Shown here piece after piece: positions 49,828-60,831 of a DNA stretch of 64,000 bases. This stretch comes from Prunus persica (lineage: Eukaryota; Streptophyta; Magnoliopsida; Rosales; Rosaceae). Location: contig NC_034009.1 in assembly GCF_000346465.2 (NCBI RefSeq), positions 10,594,186 through 10,658,185 on the forward strand, written 5' to 3'. The notes under the pieces were generated by a model. That model saw only the letters and a list, made by a program, of their open reading frames with translations. It was not told the origin of the DNA and did no database searches. The position numbers and the translations under genes are program-made. Numbering within the stretch: position 1 is the stretch's first letter; the number at the start of each line of letters is the position of its first letter.

Positions 49828-50199
49828 GGCTATTTGGTTTGAGGTCACCACCACTGGGAAAATGGATGGCTGCAGGAGGCCCCCTTTCTCTCTCTGGTTG
49901 GCCCTGGTTTTCAAATTTTGGGTTTCCCGCTCTTCTTCTTTTTTTTTTTTTTGGAAGAAAATGCCGAGTTTTCAGACGAAAAAAAAATTTAAACAAAAAT
50001 GAAAGTAACGCTATTGTTAATTAGTTATCACCTCATCCTTGTACGGAGATAATATTCTGTACGTTTAATTTCTGATTTATTTGTCAATTAATTACCAAAA
50101 CTTTTGTGAATTATTAATAAAGTTGAGTAGAAAATGAGGTGACTTGTGAAATAAGTATAGCCAAGTTAAGTGCAAAAGGAGATGACGAATGGGCGGCAG
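49828..50199. other. CAP-D3 upstream region
   Basis: Probable promoter and leader of the minus-strand CAP-D3 gene, with T/A-rich runs near 49939-49953 and 49980-49998. No other gene. Confidence 0.4.
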
Positions 50200-50581
50200 G
50201 GATCCCAATCCTCAGCATTTAGCTTTTGTGCATTTATCTGCATTTTGATAAAGCTTTTGTGCATTTATCTGCATTTTGATAAATCTAAACTGCTCAACCA
50301 ATCTAACGACTTAACACATGACATGTCATTAAATTTTTAAAACATATTTTTTTTATTTCCACAAGTGATGTTCTACCTTAACAGCATTAACGTTAGATTG
50401 GTTGAGTGGTGCTAAGTCGTGTGTTGGAAATAACGTTAGACTACCTTATCTGCATTTTGGAAATTAAAAAAATATATTTTAAAAGTTTAATGACATGTCG
50501 TGTGTTAAGTCGTTAGATTGGTTGAGCATTTACCGAAATGCAAATAAATACACATAAGCTAAATACAAAGGCTCAGGATCC
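50200..50581. mobile_element. Long-TIR MITE starting GGATCC, with internal tandem copy
   Basis: Ends GGATCC (50200-50205 and 50576-50581) open onto inverted arms of about 120 bases containing GCTCAACCAATCTAACGACT and TGACATGTCATTAAA-type sequence in opposite orientation. The left arm alone has a perfect tandem duplication of about 30 bases (AGCTTTTGTGCATTTATCTG unit, 50222-50283). No coding capacity and no clear target duplication. Confidence 0.8.
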
Positions 50582-50793
50582 GGTTGGCAGTGTGTCTTAT
50601 AAGAAAAATGTAATTGAAGCTTTGGGGTTCAAGATTTTGAAAGATGTGATGTCTAAAACACACACTGTTTGGAACCCAAAAATTGAGTTAAAATAGTTTA
50701 TGGTGGAAGATGCTTCTAATAAAGTAGCTATATCGAGTTGCACTTGAAAAGTTGTTACTGATTCAAGATTTAGATCCCTTGACCGAAAAAAAA

Positions 50794-51195
50794 GGCCAAA
50801 TGCCCATGTAGTTTGTTGGATTTTTCACTTTTATCCATGTAGTTTTAATCCTCACAATTTAACCCATGTAGTTCGATATCATTGCAATTCAAGGAGACGT
50901 TCAAATTTCATTCGATTCGAAGCTTTATCCAGTTCCAACCCCAGACTGATTCTGTTGAGTCAACATGCTCGGTATCCTTGAGTGAGTTGAGTAAAGCAAA
51001 CTCCCTGCTTGGACGAGCACCAGGGAACGGGAGAATTACCACTACCGCTGGCAGTCCAGAATCCAGTCCAGATGCTGATTCATTTCTAAGTGTCATTGAA
51101 TTGCAAGGAATTTAAAACTACATAGATAAAATTGAAACTAACGGGACCAAAGTGGTAAACAAACAAACTACATAGACCAAAAATGACTTTACGCC
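50794..51195. mobile_element. TIR element with an unrelated GC-richer core
   Basis: Left end GGCCAAATGCCCATGTAGTT and right end (reverse complement GGCGTAAAGTCATTTTTGG, then CTATGTAGTTTG) share CATGTAGTTT-type motifs in inverted orientation, repeated two to three times per side. The core (50930-51100) is more GC-rich and open on both strands (77 and 62 codons), as if a host fragment had been captured. Source unknown. Confidence 0.55.
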
Positions 51196-51656
51196 TGAAA
51201 ACAAAACTAAAAAACCCCATATTCAAGAACACATATTAGTTATTGGATTTTCAATGACTTACCCATCTAATCAGCTCCAATGCCAACACCGACTGGTATA
51301 GAATCAAAGTCGAACTTGACTTTGGTCGTTTGGATGTGGCAATAAGTGCTCCACAGTACATCACATTGGCAAGGATGCGAAAGTTAAAAAAAGAGTTTGC
51401 ACAAAGCAAATTTTTTTTCTTTCGTTGGTTGCATAAAACAAATTTAGTCCATACCATATGGCATCAACTAACCAGCCATACATTTCTAGGGCTGAAACTA
51501 ACACCTTCATAGCCTCAAGTTTTGCAGTTATGGTTTCTCATCCTTGAAGTTTATGCTTTTCATAGGAAGAACATTTTGCACCTGCGGTAATAATTATTCA
51601 AGGCTAGCAACTTAGCTTTTTTTTCCCTCTCTCGGACATTTCAGTTCAGCCTGCTA
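51196..51656. other. 3' flank of the RFI2-like gene
   Basis: No coding signal. Probably holds the 3' UTR and poly(A) region of the minus-strand RING gene near 51540-51656. Confidence 0.4.
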
Positions 51657-54600
51657 TCAAGCGTACTCATTAATGTCCGGGAGCAGTGAACCAGTGTCTT
51701 CAGGAAATAGTTGGAGAGGTTCGACTGCATTTCGTTCCTGGACATGGTGATGACTGTGAGTTGCTGCTTCTGACAGGTTAGAGTTGAGGTTCACAGACCA
51801 TGAAAAGGAGTTCCCAGTCTGTTCAACTAGCGAAGGTGCTGTGTACTCTGCTGGAAACCAGCCCCTCAATCCATTTGATCTTCTCATGTAAGCGTCTGCA
51901 GCAGATGAAGAGGAATTGGTTGGTGTCTGCTGCATCCTTCGTAAGTTGGAATAAACTGGATCATTGCTTCCTTGATAACCCAAACCAAATGGAGATTCAG
52001 TAGCAATTTGAACAAGCATCCTACAAGGAAAAGGTGCATGTAAGATATTTAAGGCGCAGTGTAAAGTAGCAAGGCTAAGAAAAATGAGGGTCAATGAACA
52101 CAATGCAGGTCCAGAGTGACTTGGGATATTTTAATAACATGATGTATCCCTCATGAGCCATGACATTATTCCAGCATAACCAAGCCTGGCCCATCGGTTT
52201 TTCTCAGGTTTATTTCAAATAATAAATGTTATCTATGAAGCTAAAAGCACATGCCATTACTCTCATATTTATAAAAGCGTTCATATTAGATGTGATTGGC
52301 TGACCTTGGTCGAAATCCGCATTGTCAGCTCAATTAACTCAGGTACGGATAATGAACGTTGAGTTTATCAAAAGCTTACCCACGCTCAACGATTCGAGGA
52401 ACAAATGGTTCATTTGGCATAGCATGAAAATCAAGCCCAGCACTCAAGGTTGCAGATCTAACTGAAGCCCAATTTGCACCACTGGTATGGTCACCCCTTG
52501 AAAACGAATTGATACAGGTATCACATATGAAAGGATCACATCTCCAGTTAACCCGGGAAGTAAATACCCCACTGTGTACAGGAGGGACATTCAATTGATG
52601 GCTGGTATTAGGATTACCAGCAAAGACGGCATAGGGGTCAACGAAATTCCCATCTGCATCTTCAATATGTAGTTCTAAGTCTGTTGTTAAACAAGTTTTC
52701 TATTAACTGGTTATTTAAATTTAAGGTGGGAGCAGAAGAAAATGAACTTACAGCCAGGTGATGGTAACCTTGTTTCCCTGCAAGTTTCAAAACATCCACA
52801 TGTAAAACAAAGACCAAAAAATACATAAACCATAACATCTTTAGTAATTATTATCTCCAATCTCAATAAACTGCCGGGAAATAGAGGTGAATTTCATGAT
52901 TCTTGAAAACCTAGGACAATTAAACTTTCTGCGTACACTATCAGTTTCCTTTCAATTTGTTTATTTATTTTTTCATTCAAAGATGAACACAGAAATCATC
53001 TCTCTTTACGGTCCTATACCTTGGACCCAAACCTCTAGAATACAATCAGAATCTAATCAATCTGATTATTTCTGTTTTCAGATAACAGCTACTAAATAAT
53101 CTGCACTAAAAAGCAACAAATATGGTATTTCGGCCAGATGTTAAAAATCACTTAAAAACACATTACATTTACATTGAATTTATTTATCTGGGTTATTCAT
53201 TTTTCCGTAAGTTTGGGATAAATGTTTCCGCATGAAAGACTCAGCAACTAAATACACCAGAGGAGAAATTCAGCCTCTTGACTAGAAATAATCAAGGACA
53301 TTAGATAGAGGTATCCTTGAGCTTCAAACTTACTTTTGGTATGGGTATTTAGAAGACTCATAAACAATATCAATTGGCAAAATAAAAATGAGGACTCATG
53401 CAGCAGGCAATGCCCAATATGGTATTGGGGGACCAAAGGAAGATGGAACTGAGAATAATTTGGACGAAGGAAGCCTCTTCAATAATTCCAATAATCCCAT
53501 TCTTTAGAGATGGCCCTTCTCAAGTTCTATCATAGAATCCCCTTGTTTACTATAGACTCACTTCTAGACATTTCAATGCAACTGCTACCTAGGCAAACTT
53601 GTAATTCCATTATAGTAGTTCATCAATAGCATATCCCCACCAAGTAAACAGCATTACCATAGCATAAAGATAACCACACAAGCAACACAAAAATTCATTT
53701 CAGATGGGATATATCAGCATCTCAAAGGGAAAGAATCCAAGCACAACTAGCAACTACTAATTGAAGTCCTGGGCTACAAGTTTTTTTAACTCATCAATCT
53801 GACAACCTATTAGATGAACACATAAACAACACGCATTCACATAGTACAATTTAATATCTAGAGTTGAAGTTTTTATAGTTAACTAAAAACACAACTTTCA
53901 CATGCCACTGATAGCCCAAAACTATTCTAGGCTTAACAATTCCCAGTAATTAATGTTTAAGATCAATAAATATTCAAGTGATATTGAAGATAGTATAATG
54001 GCAAATTTTAACACAAAAATGAAGCAAAAGGAAAGTAAAGACCTTGCACAGGAGAAATAATGCTTACCAAGTATAGTGACGTACAAAAGTTCCATTTCCC
54101 TGAAACATCCACAAATGTATTTACAAATTAAGACGAACGACTTAGAGAAACTGATGATCACATCAAGTGATGTACTTATACATATATATATATATTTATA
54201 TATAATATGACAACGAATCATGGAAAAAAAACATTGAACATCCAGGTATGGCTAATAAAACCATGAAAACATGTTGCAAAGATTATATTCCGTGTGTGTG
54301 TTATGATGAAAAATACAAATTGCTTGGTGATGAAAAAGAACAAAGTAATCTAAAATTCTGTATATGAGGCAGAATCAGTCACACATTTGTTGATATTTCG
54401 AGGCCGAACCAAAAACTGATAGCATAAAATGACATTTTAAGTGTCCTCAGTTGGTTTTACACATAATTTCCTTAACCAGTTCTGTTACTCAATGCACCCA
54501 CTAAAGCAAGTCAAAATGAGCGAGAAAAATAAGTGTTCGCAGCCTTGAGGAAACTATAAATTGGTACAAAAGTAATTAAATTATAAGTAGTCTTTGCTTT

Positions 54601-55695
54601 TACCATGTCAATGAAATCCACAGGCTCCTCATCCATCCCCTCATATAAGTCAGGCTCAGGGCTACCATTCTCAAAACACCTCCATACACCATTCTCAATC
54701 TCGCGGCAATTTGGGCATTCCATGACACCTTTTACATTGAATGCAGAACCGATGCAATCTGAAGAAAAAGGAAAGCACATGACATCAGAAAAAATAACAA
54801 AATTCCACGAACAGACAAAATTAAGTAAATATTTCATGATTTAGGAGGTTAACTTTTTTTCAGCAGCCAAAAGGTGTAAGGTGAAAACCTACCAAACCTA
54901 GGAAATGTGACACTCTACTATCATTCATAAATGCCTTTCTTTTTGTGACCTTATATCATACCGTAATTCTCACAAGGCGTGTATTAGCACCTAGGAGATA
55001 AGCATAAACCAAGACACAAATCAATATTTAGACCAAAAGTCATTTTGAACTTCATTAGGATTTAGGAGTTTCCATAGCTCACCCATAAAAGCTAATATGC
55101 CTTCGTAAATGTACATGTATACACACAAACACACCCCATGTTAGACATGTCTACAAATGATAAATCCTACTTTTAAAACAGCCAATTCGTCGAACAGCTT
55201 AGGCACATAGAGTCACAAAACAAATTTTACGCAACCCGATTCGTTTTCCTGATCCAAAGTCAAACAGTACAGAGTTTTTTTTCTTTCTTTCATGAATTAC
55301 AGGACACCGACTATTGAGCTCATAGTTCCAATACACACACCAGCATACCTTCATCAAATACCAGAAAAAGAAAATAGTAACAGCAATTAAAACACTAATG
55401 ACATCAACAACAATAATAACAGTGACAATCATTTCTATGGAACCCTGTAATAATCATTAACAATAATTTTGAAAAAAAAATATATACACATATATCATTT
55501 AGTAAAGAAATAACAGAAAATAAAAGAAAAATATTTAAAAGTTGGCGAAGTCTATGTGATTTACTCACCGAGATGAAACGAGTGAGAGCAGCGAAGCCTG
55601 ACGACAGTACGGCCACAGTCATCGGAGACGTCGTCCATGCAGATGGAGCACTTGACAGTCGAGGAAGACGAAGCGGGCGACGTCGCGTTGTCCAT
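51657..55695 (-). CDS. RFI2: RFI2-like RING-type E3 ubiquitin ligase
   Basis: Six exons: 55569-55695, 54604-54758, 54068-54099, about 52749-52781, about 52377-52687 and 51657-52020, all GT-AG and in phase, giving about 340 residues. The N terminus carries a RING finger: CSICMDDV, then RLRCSHSFHLDCI across the exon 1-2 join, then MECPNC. After it come the family-specific phrases WRCFENGSPEPD and MDEEPVDFIDM, shared with RED AND FAR-RED INSENSITIVE 2. The C-terminal half is Asn/Ser-rich and low complexity, ending LLPDINEYA. Arabidopsis RFI2 is nuclear and acts in phytochrome signalling and photoperiodic flowering. The function here is by homology from memory. Intron 3, between 54068 and 52781, is about 1.3 kb. 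Confidence 0.88.
54180..54206. repeat. TA-rich microsatellite in an RFI2-like intron
   Basis: Short run of TA/TTTATA units in the intron between exons 2 and 3. No feature beyond simple sequence. Confidence 0.6.
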
Positions 55696-55829
55696 TTGCG
55701 CCCGAGCAAAGAAAACACCCACAGAGACTGAGAGTATGTGAGAAGAAGAGCAGAGCAGAGGATGAAGAAGAAGAAGAAGCAAAGAAAGGGGCGCAGTGGC
55801 ACAGACATTTATACAGCCAGAGAATCATT

Positions 55830-57095
55830 GCTCCTCAGGAAGAACCAAATGGGCTGTCACCCGCGTCTATATATGGTAACTTGTCAATGGGAGTGGCAAG
55901 TATATCTATTTCAAATCCGGAGATTTGGTTCCCCTGCGGTCGAGTCCATGGGAAGTGATCACATTGGCGATGGTGTGGCAAACACGTGGAGGGTTTTCGT
56001 ATATGTTGTTTGATGATTGGGTGGTCTATGCTTGGTTTTATTTATTGAAAAGATAATAAATAAAAAATAGAATACACATGGCAACGTCTATTAATTACGT
56101 AACATGACATATCAGCTGTCACATAAAATAATCAATTAAAATGATCAATATTATGTCTAAATAGCATTACTCTTAAATTATTAATAAGTATTCTTCGTTG
56201 TGACAGCTCACGTCAGTGTGTCGTTACTTGAACATTCTACAAGCTTTATCCAGATCCTCGTGAAATTGGTGTGAAGGCCAGGGCTATCTGATGTAATTTC
56301 CTTGTTTGTCTTGGGCATTTGGTCAGCCAAAAAGAAAATGAAATCGGTTGTGAGAAAACATATTCTCACTTGAGCTTTCGTGCAGTGGGTCAATAGTTCT
56401 TATTCAATGAGGAACTTTCAAATACACAAAAGTGTAATTTAGCATGGCACAACTCAGTAAGTTGGAACCAATCTCACAATATAATTTCATGAAGTTTAGA
56501 CGAGTAAGGGGATTGATTTCAACATAGTTGTTTGTGCCATTCACTGTCCTTTTGTCGGTTCTCGTTTAAGATTGGATTTCAAGTGATTATAGTAGAAGCC
56601 TAAAAAAAAATCAAATAGAATCAATCAAATACACCAACCCAAAATCGAACCAAATCGATTATTATAATTGGTTTAGTTTTCAATTTTAAGGGTGAAACAG
56701 ACACAAACAAACCGTGCGTACCCCAAATTCCCACATAATTTCCCAAATTTATACAAATGAAAATCTTGAGTTGGACAAGATTTCGGGTTACACTTAACTC
56801 AAATTTAGATTTGGCATTCTTGACTGGAGATGGTCTACCTAAGTTAACCAGCCTATATTGCCAAATTAACGAGGCCTAGTTGGCTGGCCCAAATAATTTC
56901 TAGACCCAATTAAGGAAACTAGAACTGGACCGACAAGACTACCCGAAAAACCTGGTTTTACAATTTTACTAGGACTTGGAACCAAAAACCTGGTTTTACA
57001 GTTTTATTAGAAAGGGCATAACAGGAATTTGAGAGAAAAAACAAGTCCTTTCCCGTAATTTTTGAGTTGCGTAGCATATTCGTGTTCTCGGCCAA
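55830..57095. other. Divergent intergenic region between RFI2-like and TCTP genes
   Basis: Contains the RFI2-like promoter at its left end and the TCTP promoter at its right end. Positions 56935-57010 contain a short doubled phrase (ACCTGGTTTTACAATTTTA and a near copy). No coding sequence seen. Confidence 0.45.
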
Positions 57096-57140
57096 ACCCT
57101 CGCCTATAAATTCCAGTTGACGAAGGCTCTTGAAACCCTC
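57096..57140 (+). promoter_or_regulatory. TCTP core promoter: TATA box and telo-boxes
   Basis: TATAAATT at 57105-57112 lies about 120 bases before the start codon. The telo-box AAACCCT occurs at 57094-57100 and GAAACCCTCTC at 57130-57140, near the expected transcription start. Telo-boxes are common in plant ribosomal-protein and translation-factor promoters, so this architecture matches the gene's class. The pyrimidine-rich stretch after 57135 could act as a TOP-like leader (inference). Confidence 0.65.
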
Positions 57141-57230
57141 TCTTGCTCTCTAGTTGCTGCGTCGCTCTCTCCTCTCAAATCCCTAGTAAATCTTGTTGGG
57201 GCGATCCGAGAGAAAGACTCTGCTGCAAAC

Positions 57231-58791
57231 ATGTTGGTTTACCAAGACCTCCTCACTGGTAATTTCCCCCGTTATTTTATTTTCCCCCTCTCTGTCTTAA
57301 ATTAGGGTTTTAGTTTTGTTCATATTAGTTTTCAGGGATGATACGAAGTTAGATCTCTGTTAAATCTCCAAATTTTAGGTTAGGCTAGGGATCTGATTTT
57401 GTTCACTGGCGCCCAATTTTCACTACTGCCGTATTTGTCTTGTTGTTTCACAAATTTCTTGATCTATAGCTGCTGTATTTATTTTGTGTTGATTATGTGC
57501 AAGTTTTGTTTTATGTAATCAGCTACTGGGCTGCATGTTGTGTATATTTTGTCAAGCTACTGAATTGTTCTGTTCCAACTGATTTAAAAAAACCTAATTA
57601 GTAGTTTTAATCAGTATTTCAATGGCTTTCGAACTATTTTTTATATTTTTGTTTGCATATGCATGTGATGTGGTTGGTGGAAGATGTTTGGATTGAATAT
57701 AGCTTTGTCATCATGACGCAACTCTAAAACTTTGATGGGTTAACTAAGTACTTTAACTTAGATACTTTTATAAGTTTGTTTGTGATGTTCTTCTTGTTCG
57801 ATCTGATTTTTTTTATTGAGCTTATATATATCGAAGCTCTCGTTTCAAGTTGTTGACCAATTTTAGTGTATTCATACTAGGTGATGAGCTTCTCTCGGAC
57901 TCGTTTCCATACAAGGAAGTCCATAATGGAGTGTTGTGGGAAGTTGATGGAAAGGTAGGTTCATCAATTTTGAACTTAACAAGCTTAACAGATGGTTCTC
58001 GCAATGATTTTAATTTATTCGCGTAACTCAAACTTTGCAAGTAGAAAATAAAGTCGGATGATGTATTTAATGTGTGGGTATCAGGGTGGTTGTATTGAGC
58101 TCTGCTGTTTTATCTTAACTTCTACTGTTGCACAGTTGATTAAATGTAAGTTTGTATGATTGTTGTCTCCAGTGGGTTGTGCAAGGAGCAGTTGATGTAG
58201 ACATTGGTGCAAATCCCTCTGCTGAAGGTGGTGGGGAAGATGAGGGTGTTGATGATCAAACCGTGAAGGTGGTTGACATCGTTGACACATTTAGGCTTCA
58301 GGTATGTAGTGCCCGCTGTTCTGTTGGCCCCGAAACTTTGTCTCGGATTAGGAATTTTATTGTTATTGCCTGATGCTTGCAGGAGCAACCTCCTTTCGAC
58401 AAGAAGCAGTTTGTCACATGGGTGAAGAGGTACATCAAACTGTTGACACCCAAGCTGGAGGGGGAGAAACAAGAGGAATTCAAGAAGAACATTGAGGGAG
58501 CAACCAAGTTTCTGCTTTCGAAGCTCAGTGACCTCCAATTGTAAGTTTTGTTGGTCCCTTTAGTGATTTACCATGTTAGTCATCCCGTCGGTAGAATACT
58601 TTGGCACTTGCTATCATTGTGGAATTTTTACTCGAAAAAAGATACAAGCATTGAATCACATGTTCTTTTGCAGCTTTGTTGGGGAGAGCATGCATGATGA
58701 TGGCGGTTTGGTGTTTGCCTACTACAAGGAGGGTGCCACTGACCCAACATTTATCTACTTTGCGCATGGTTTGAGGGAGGTCAAGTGCTAA
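57231..58791 (+). CDS. TCTP: Translationally controlled tumour protein homolog
   Basis: Five exons: 57231-57258, 57881-57954, 58173-58301, 58383-58540 and 58674-58791. They total 507 bases, exactly 168 residues plus stop, the usual plant TCTP length. All junctions are GT-AG. The protein begins [18 protein letters not shown] and ends HGLREVKC. It carries the TCTP signature region ([18 protein letters not shown]) and the helical hairpin with [16 protein letters not shown] is a small, abundant cytosolic protein that promotes growth through TOR-related and cell-cycle pathways, binds calcium and tubulin, and can move long distance as mRNA in plants (family knowledge). The first intron is about 620 bases, typical for this highly expressed gene. 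Confidence 0.98.
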
Positions 58792-59139
58792 GTATTGGCA
58801 CAGCTGGCTTCAAGCAGAATGCTTGTTGTAATCCTAGTCTATATTGTTGCTTTTTTTTTTTTCTTCTCTAAATTGGGGAATCAGGAGTCTATTTTTGCTT
58901 GTTTTCTTTAGAATGTTTTGCATTTGGTGACTTGAGGCTTTATGCCACCTTCTATCTCGGTTTTTAATGGTATTTTCGAATTTCGACTTGGATTTCTAAT
59001 TTATTTGGCTCTATGTTTTGATTGAGAAATAAGAATAATATTGTATTCTAGATTTTAGCAGCTCCAAATCTTCATTCTTATCTATGCATGCATTTGTATG
59101 TTATATCATCTATATGTTATATAATTCATAAATCTACAG
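58792..59139. other. TCTP 3' UTR and flank
   Basis: T-rich stretch at 58852-58866 and AATAA-type motifs near 59030-59040 (AGAATAATATTG) are plausible 3' end signals. No other gene. Confidence 0.45.
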
Positions 59140-59447
59140 GCTGTTTTTGGGTTTGTTTATAGAAATTAAATAATGTAGGGTTTATCTATAATATTAGTGT
59201 TAAAAATAGATATATGATTAAATATCACTAAAAAAAATTATGGGCTGTTTTTGGGTTTGTTTATAAAAATTAAATGGTGTAGGGTTTATATATAATATTA
59301 ATGTTAAAAATGGGTATATGATTAAATATCATTAAAAAAATTATGGGTTATTTTTGGGTTTGTTTTTAGAAATTAAATGGTGTAGGATTTATATATAATA
59401 TTAATGTTAAAAATGGATATATGATTAAATATCACTAAAAAAAATCA
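59140..59447 (+). repeat. Three tandem copies of a 102-103 base unit
   Basis: Copies start near 59140, 59243 and 59345, each opening with a GGGCTGTTTTTGGGTTTGTT-type sequence and ending in ATGATTAAATATCACTAAAA. They differ by only a few substitutions. Located 350 bases downstream of TCTP. Confidence 0.92.
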
Positions 59448-59584
59448 TGGTTCATTCATTACTGTGACAAATGCAAATGGGTCTGCAGTACGATGTAGAC
59501 GGTGGAACTGTAGAAGCTTGTGCACCTGTACAGAGCTTTGGTACTTGACCTTGGCTAGTTGAATTATCAGTTTAACAACTTTGT

Positions 59585-59660
59585 AACAAACTCTCTTGTA
59601 GTTCAAGTGATTAAGAAATAAGTTTTAGTTCAAGTGATTAAGAAATAAGTTTTAGTTCAA
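59585..59660 (+). repeat. 28-base tandem repeat beside a tRNA-like A-box phrase
   Basis: About 2.5 copies of TAGTTCAAGTGATTAAGAAA plus AAGTTT. The unit resembles the TAACTCAAGTGGTTAAGAGC head of the repeat at 2942, and another similar phrase (ACTTAAGCGGTTAAGAGG) follows at 59683. This suggests a decayed SINE-like family. Confidence 0.6.
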
Positions 59661-59989
59661 CCGAAAAAAGAAATGGGTTTGCGACTTAAGCGGTTAAGAG
59701 GGATATCGATCAATTTTTCAGAATTGTTAGATAATTATTGTGAAGTTAAAGGAGGTATGATGTTATTTTTGCCAAGAGTAAGATGATTGGGGAAGAAAGT
59801 CACATTATACAATCCACTAGATGGCTACGAAGTGCAATTCATTCATTCCATTACCCTGAAATTTATTTTTTGTTTTGTTTTGTCAAATAAATAACAACTT
59901 GCTCAAACAAAGAAAAAATTCCGAAATGATATTGGCCCTCTCATTGACCCCCAATGCATAAAATTTTATTGAGACACTTGATGAAAGGC

Positions 59990-60831
59990 TCAGGGCTTTG
60001 TGGGTTGCTTCACAATCATGACGGAGCATTTAACATGATGAGCACAGTAGTCGCTTACACTTCCAAGAACTGCCCTGCAAGAGATTCGAATTTTGTGTCA
60101 CGTATTAGAAGAGCCTGAAGGAAGAATAAATAAATAAAAAGAATTTTGGATTTGCAAAGTTCAAACATGTACCTCTTTACAATTCCATAACCATGACTTC
60201 CAACAACCAAAAGGGAGGCCTGATGTTTATCAACAGCGTCACACATAACATTTCTGGGATCACCTTCCATTACTTCCACTTCTACATTTTCCACCTGCAC
60301 TGTTGCTAATTAACCGTATTCGCTTGATAAATCACATTAATTAGCTGACCACATAATATGCAGAATGATGCGTGAATTATCAAAAAAATGGCAGAATTTT
60401 GGAAAAATAGCCTAGTGAGTGTTCATAATAACGTTGCAGACATCACTTAAAGGATTTTGTACTTACCTTTTTGCTGGTGCAAACATCCTTAGCTTTCTGC
60501 ACGGTCTTACCAGTGGATTTCTTCATATCCGCCTCCAAAGAAGTCATAAAGTCCACAGAACCTGCATTTTACAATAACATGAATTAACCATGCAATTAAT
60601 GAATTAATGAAGCAGATAATGAGATTGGTTTAGTTAATTACCAAATCCGGCGACGCCGAGGGCAGAAGAGGCAGAACTCCTAGCATGAATGACGATGAGC
60701 TTGAAAGGGTGGTTGGTGCCGTGAGCAAAGAAATGGTCCAACGTCCACTCCAATGCATAAAAGCTATGCTCACTGTCGTCCACTGCAACTAGCATCAGCG
60801 GCTTCCCCTTGTTCTCACTACCTTCCGCCAT
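59990..60831 (-). CDS. Universal stress protein (UspA domain)
   Basis: Four exons: 60642-60831, 60467-60561, 60173-60294 and 59990-60074. They total 492 bases and 163 residues, with all junctions in phase. A single UspA domain begins LMLVAVDDSEHSFYALEWTL, with the first beta strand and the conserved Asp of the nucleotide site. It ends in the ATP-binding signature: VGSHGYG, then R spliced to AVLGSVSDYCAHH, matching the G-2x-G-9x-G-S/T-S pattern. It is therefore probably an ATP-binding member. Plant USPs of this type are cytosolic stress-responsive proteins (drought, hypoxia, heat) of unclear chemistry. The start is the first ATG. Confidence 0.94.

Noticed and set aside
59585..59700. CRISPR-like spaced repeats
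   Set aside because: Copies are directly adjacent with no spacers of constant length, and the genome is a plant's; simple tandem repeat.
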